64,000 bases of DNA, taken from assembly GCA_039961635.1 (NCBI GenBank), contig JABRWB010000008.1, positions 1 to 64,000 of the forward strand. The letters are read 5' to 3'. Position numbers and translations under genes: made by a program. Of the stretch, positions 62,591-64,000 are shown in pieces; within the stretch, counting starts at the first letter, position 1; the number at the start of each line of letters is the position of its first letter. Source of the stretch: a bacterium (lineage in GTDB: Bacteria > 4484-113 > JAGGVC01). The notes under the pieces were generated by a model. The model was not told where the DNA came from and made no database searches. It saw nothing but the letters and a program-made list of their open reading frames with translations.

Positions 62591-63904
62591 GTGTCCATTC
62601 CCGACCACACGCTTCGCTTCAACCGCCGCTCGCCCGAGTTCGCGCTCGACTGGGCGTGGCTTGCGCTTGCCGATTCCCGCCCGCCGGAGAATCCCGACAT
62701 TTCTTTCCGCCGGCTCGCCGATGCGAAGGAAACGGCCCGCGGCCTGTTCGTGAGCCGCCAGATGAAGCTCGCGGATTTGCAAATCCTTCGCGGCCGGGTA
62801 GAAAAAGCCGCCCGCGCAAAGACCGATGCCGAAGTGGAATACGAGTTGTTCCTGGAGAGCCTTGACGCTTCCGCCGCCGCGGCGAAGCGAACCGTCAATC
62901 CGCTCAAAAAGCTTTCGGAAGACAAAAAGCGCGAAGAGCTGCTCAAGAAAAAAGCCGGACCGGTCAAGGCCGCCCGCGAAGTGCACGCCGCGCTGGAAAA
63001 ACAGCTCGCGGCACTTGAAGCGGAGATCGCGAAGCTCGAAGCCGGCAGGGAAGCCGCGCTCGCGAATTCAGCCGCACTGGAAGAGCGATGGATTGCCGCG
63101 GCGTCCGCCGAGGCGCTGTCGATGCTCGCATCGGAGGGGCCGGATTCGGCCGCGGCGGCGCTCGAAGCGCGGCTGGGACGGGATCCGCGGCGGATCGAAT
63201 TCAATTTCCTGCTGTGGATGTGCGCGCAAATCGCATCCGGGCTGTCAGCCGATCCCGAAAAGCTATTGCATAAATCCCGCGCCGCGATCGCGGAGATACG
63301 CGCTTCGGACGCGCACGCGCTCGCAGCCGCGATGGAAGCCTGCGATTCGCCTTCCGCACCGGAGTCGCCGCCCGCCACGCCGTCCGACATCGGCGCGCGC
63401 GCATACCCGCTTTATTCGCTGTGCCGCGTGATGGCCGGCGCGCCCGCGCCGGCGGAGCTCGAACCGCCCCGGCTCGCCGCGCTGGCCGAAATTGTCAATC
63501 TCGCCGTCGCGGCCGAAAAACGCAGTGCGAAAACCGGGCAATTCGGCGACATTGCCGGAAAATCCCGCGACGCGGCTGCGCGGATTCTCGAATCCGGAAG
63601 CGATTTTCCCGACTCCGCGCTTGCATTGGCGGGCCACGTGCATATCCTTTGCGGCGCGGCCTCGGATTGGATCGATTTCCTCACGTCCAAGTCCGTTGCG
63701 CTTACGCCCGCGCACCGTTTTTCGCTTGGAATACTCGCGCTCGCGCACAAATCCGCCGGGCGCGAAGTCCCGTCCGCGCTTTTGGATATGTTCCGCAGGG
63801 GAAGGCCGGATTCCTTCCTTTGGTATACTCTTTCCGCGGTGGAGGGTGTGCCGCGCCTGGAGCATCCATTCGAATTCTCCGGCGGACTATTCCTGATCCC
63901 TTGA
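62591..63904 (+). CDS. Unrecognised coiled-coil protein upstream of an AAA ATPase
   Basis: 437 aa from GTG at 62591, 7 nt after a -10 box. A longer in-frame start at 62489 is possible but has no better support. Residues about 45-170 form a Lys/Glu/Ala-rich coiled coil (SRQMKLADLQILRGRVEKAARAK, LEKQLAALEAEIAKLEAGREAAL). The C-terminal 250 residues are Ala-rich helical, TPR-like, with several Cys (YPLYSLCRVMAGAP, SALALAGHVHILCGAASDW). No signal peptide. Followed 19 nt later by the Ycf46-like ATPase, which suggests it is that ATPase's partner. Confidence 0.75.
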   Translation: MSIPDHTLRFNRRSPEFALDWAWLALADSRPPENPDISFRRLADAKETARGLFVSRQMKLADLQILRGRVEKAARAKTDAEVEYELFLESLDASAAAAKRTVNPLKKLSEDKKREELLKKKAGPVKAAREVHAALEKQLAALEAEIAKLEAGREAALANSAALEERWIAAASAEALSMLASEGPDSAAAALEARLGRDPRRIEFNFLLWMCAQIASGLSADPEKLLHKSRAAIAEIRASDAHALAAAMEACDSPSAPESPPATPSDIGARAYPLYSLCRVMAGAPAPAELEPPRLAALAEIVNLAVAAEKRSAKTGQFGDIAGKSRDAAARILESGSDFPDSALALAGHVHILCGAASDWIDFLTSKSVALTPAHRFSLGILALAHKSAGREVPSALLDMFRRGRPDSFLWYTLSAVEGVPRLEHPFEFSGGLFLIP

Positions 63905-63923
63905 AACGCCGCGGGGCGCCCAG

Positions 63924-64000
63924 GTGGAAAAAGACTTCAGCATCGTGGACGAAATCGAGCTTCTCATCCGCGCGCGCTACCCCATCCTTTACGTCCAGAG
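63924..64000 (+). CDS. Ycf46-like AAA+ ATPase (5' end only)
   Basis: Twenty-five codons from GTG at 63924 run off the right edge. The segment DEIELLIRARYPILYVQ is the typical N-terminal opening of Ycf46-type AAA ATPases, ahead of the usual Walker motifs, which lie outside the window. Assignment rests on this short stretch only. Confidence 0.6.
   Translation, partial: MEKDFSIVDEIELLIRARYPILYVQ

Overview
The window is about 64 kb of dense, GC-rich (roughly 60 percent by eye) bacterial chromosome. It carries about 47 protein genes and no rRNA, tRNA, CRISPR array, phage or transposase that I could recognise. A metal-dependent Kdo-8-phosphate synthase points to an LPS-bearing, two-membrane cell. 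MreB suggests a rod. The c subunit predicts a proton-coupled F-type ATP synthase. The mixture of a dockerin-bearing M6 protease, a DUF4127 protein, an AMMECR1/MEMO pair, an AtpZ-AtpI fusion and several unrecognised secreted proteins suggests an uncultured, phylum-level lineage. I cannot name it from sequence alone.

Layout. 1-2281: VIT/VWA surface protein, cut by the window edge. 2485-11766 (minus): ATP synthase operon atpZI-B-E-F-H-A-orf119-G-D-C, ending in murA. 11785-17670: divergent secreted proteases (M6 with dockerin; S8 subtilase). 17678-24333: gpsA, a DUF4127 protein with an FAD oxidoreductase, one membrane-protein gene split by an in-frame TAA, and kdsA. 24346-33590: M1-like peptidase with TPRs, recF, cyclase-domain/TPR protein, RbgA-like GTPase, HD-domain protein, a 37-residue membrane peptide, ADP-ribosylglycohydrolase, TfoX-N protein and an unknown protein. 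33591-42391: a giant PAS/GAF hybrid kinase and two large exported proteins. 42606-48663: a TetR-controlled drug-efflux operon of the ybhGFSR type. 48705-51528: AIG2-like cyclotransferase and an MntR/NRAMP-USP metal operon with a palindromic operator. 51683-57590: sensor kinase, receiver-PP2C phosphatase and an unknown exported protein. 57609-61937: mreB, sppA, AMMECR1, MEMO-like protein and a PyrK-like reductase. 61938-62590: intergenic region with three tandem copies of a small terminator-bearing RNA gene. 62591-64000: coiled-coil protein and the start of a Ycf46-like AAA ATPase.

Two window-wide patterns stand out. First, about a dozen genes have a TAnnnT hexamer (often TGnTAnnnT) only 5-9 nt upstream of the start codon and no Shine-Dalgarno sequence, which suggests leaderless mRNAs. 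Other genes have good GGAGG sites. Second, the three repeats at 62094-62459 share an invariant 18-mer, CTCCCTCCTATTTTGTCC, followed by a perfect 10-bp terminator stem. Each has an extended -10 box upstream, so they look like sibling sRNAs with an anti-Shine-Dalgarno motif. This is the strongest candidate here for something undescribed.
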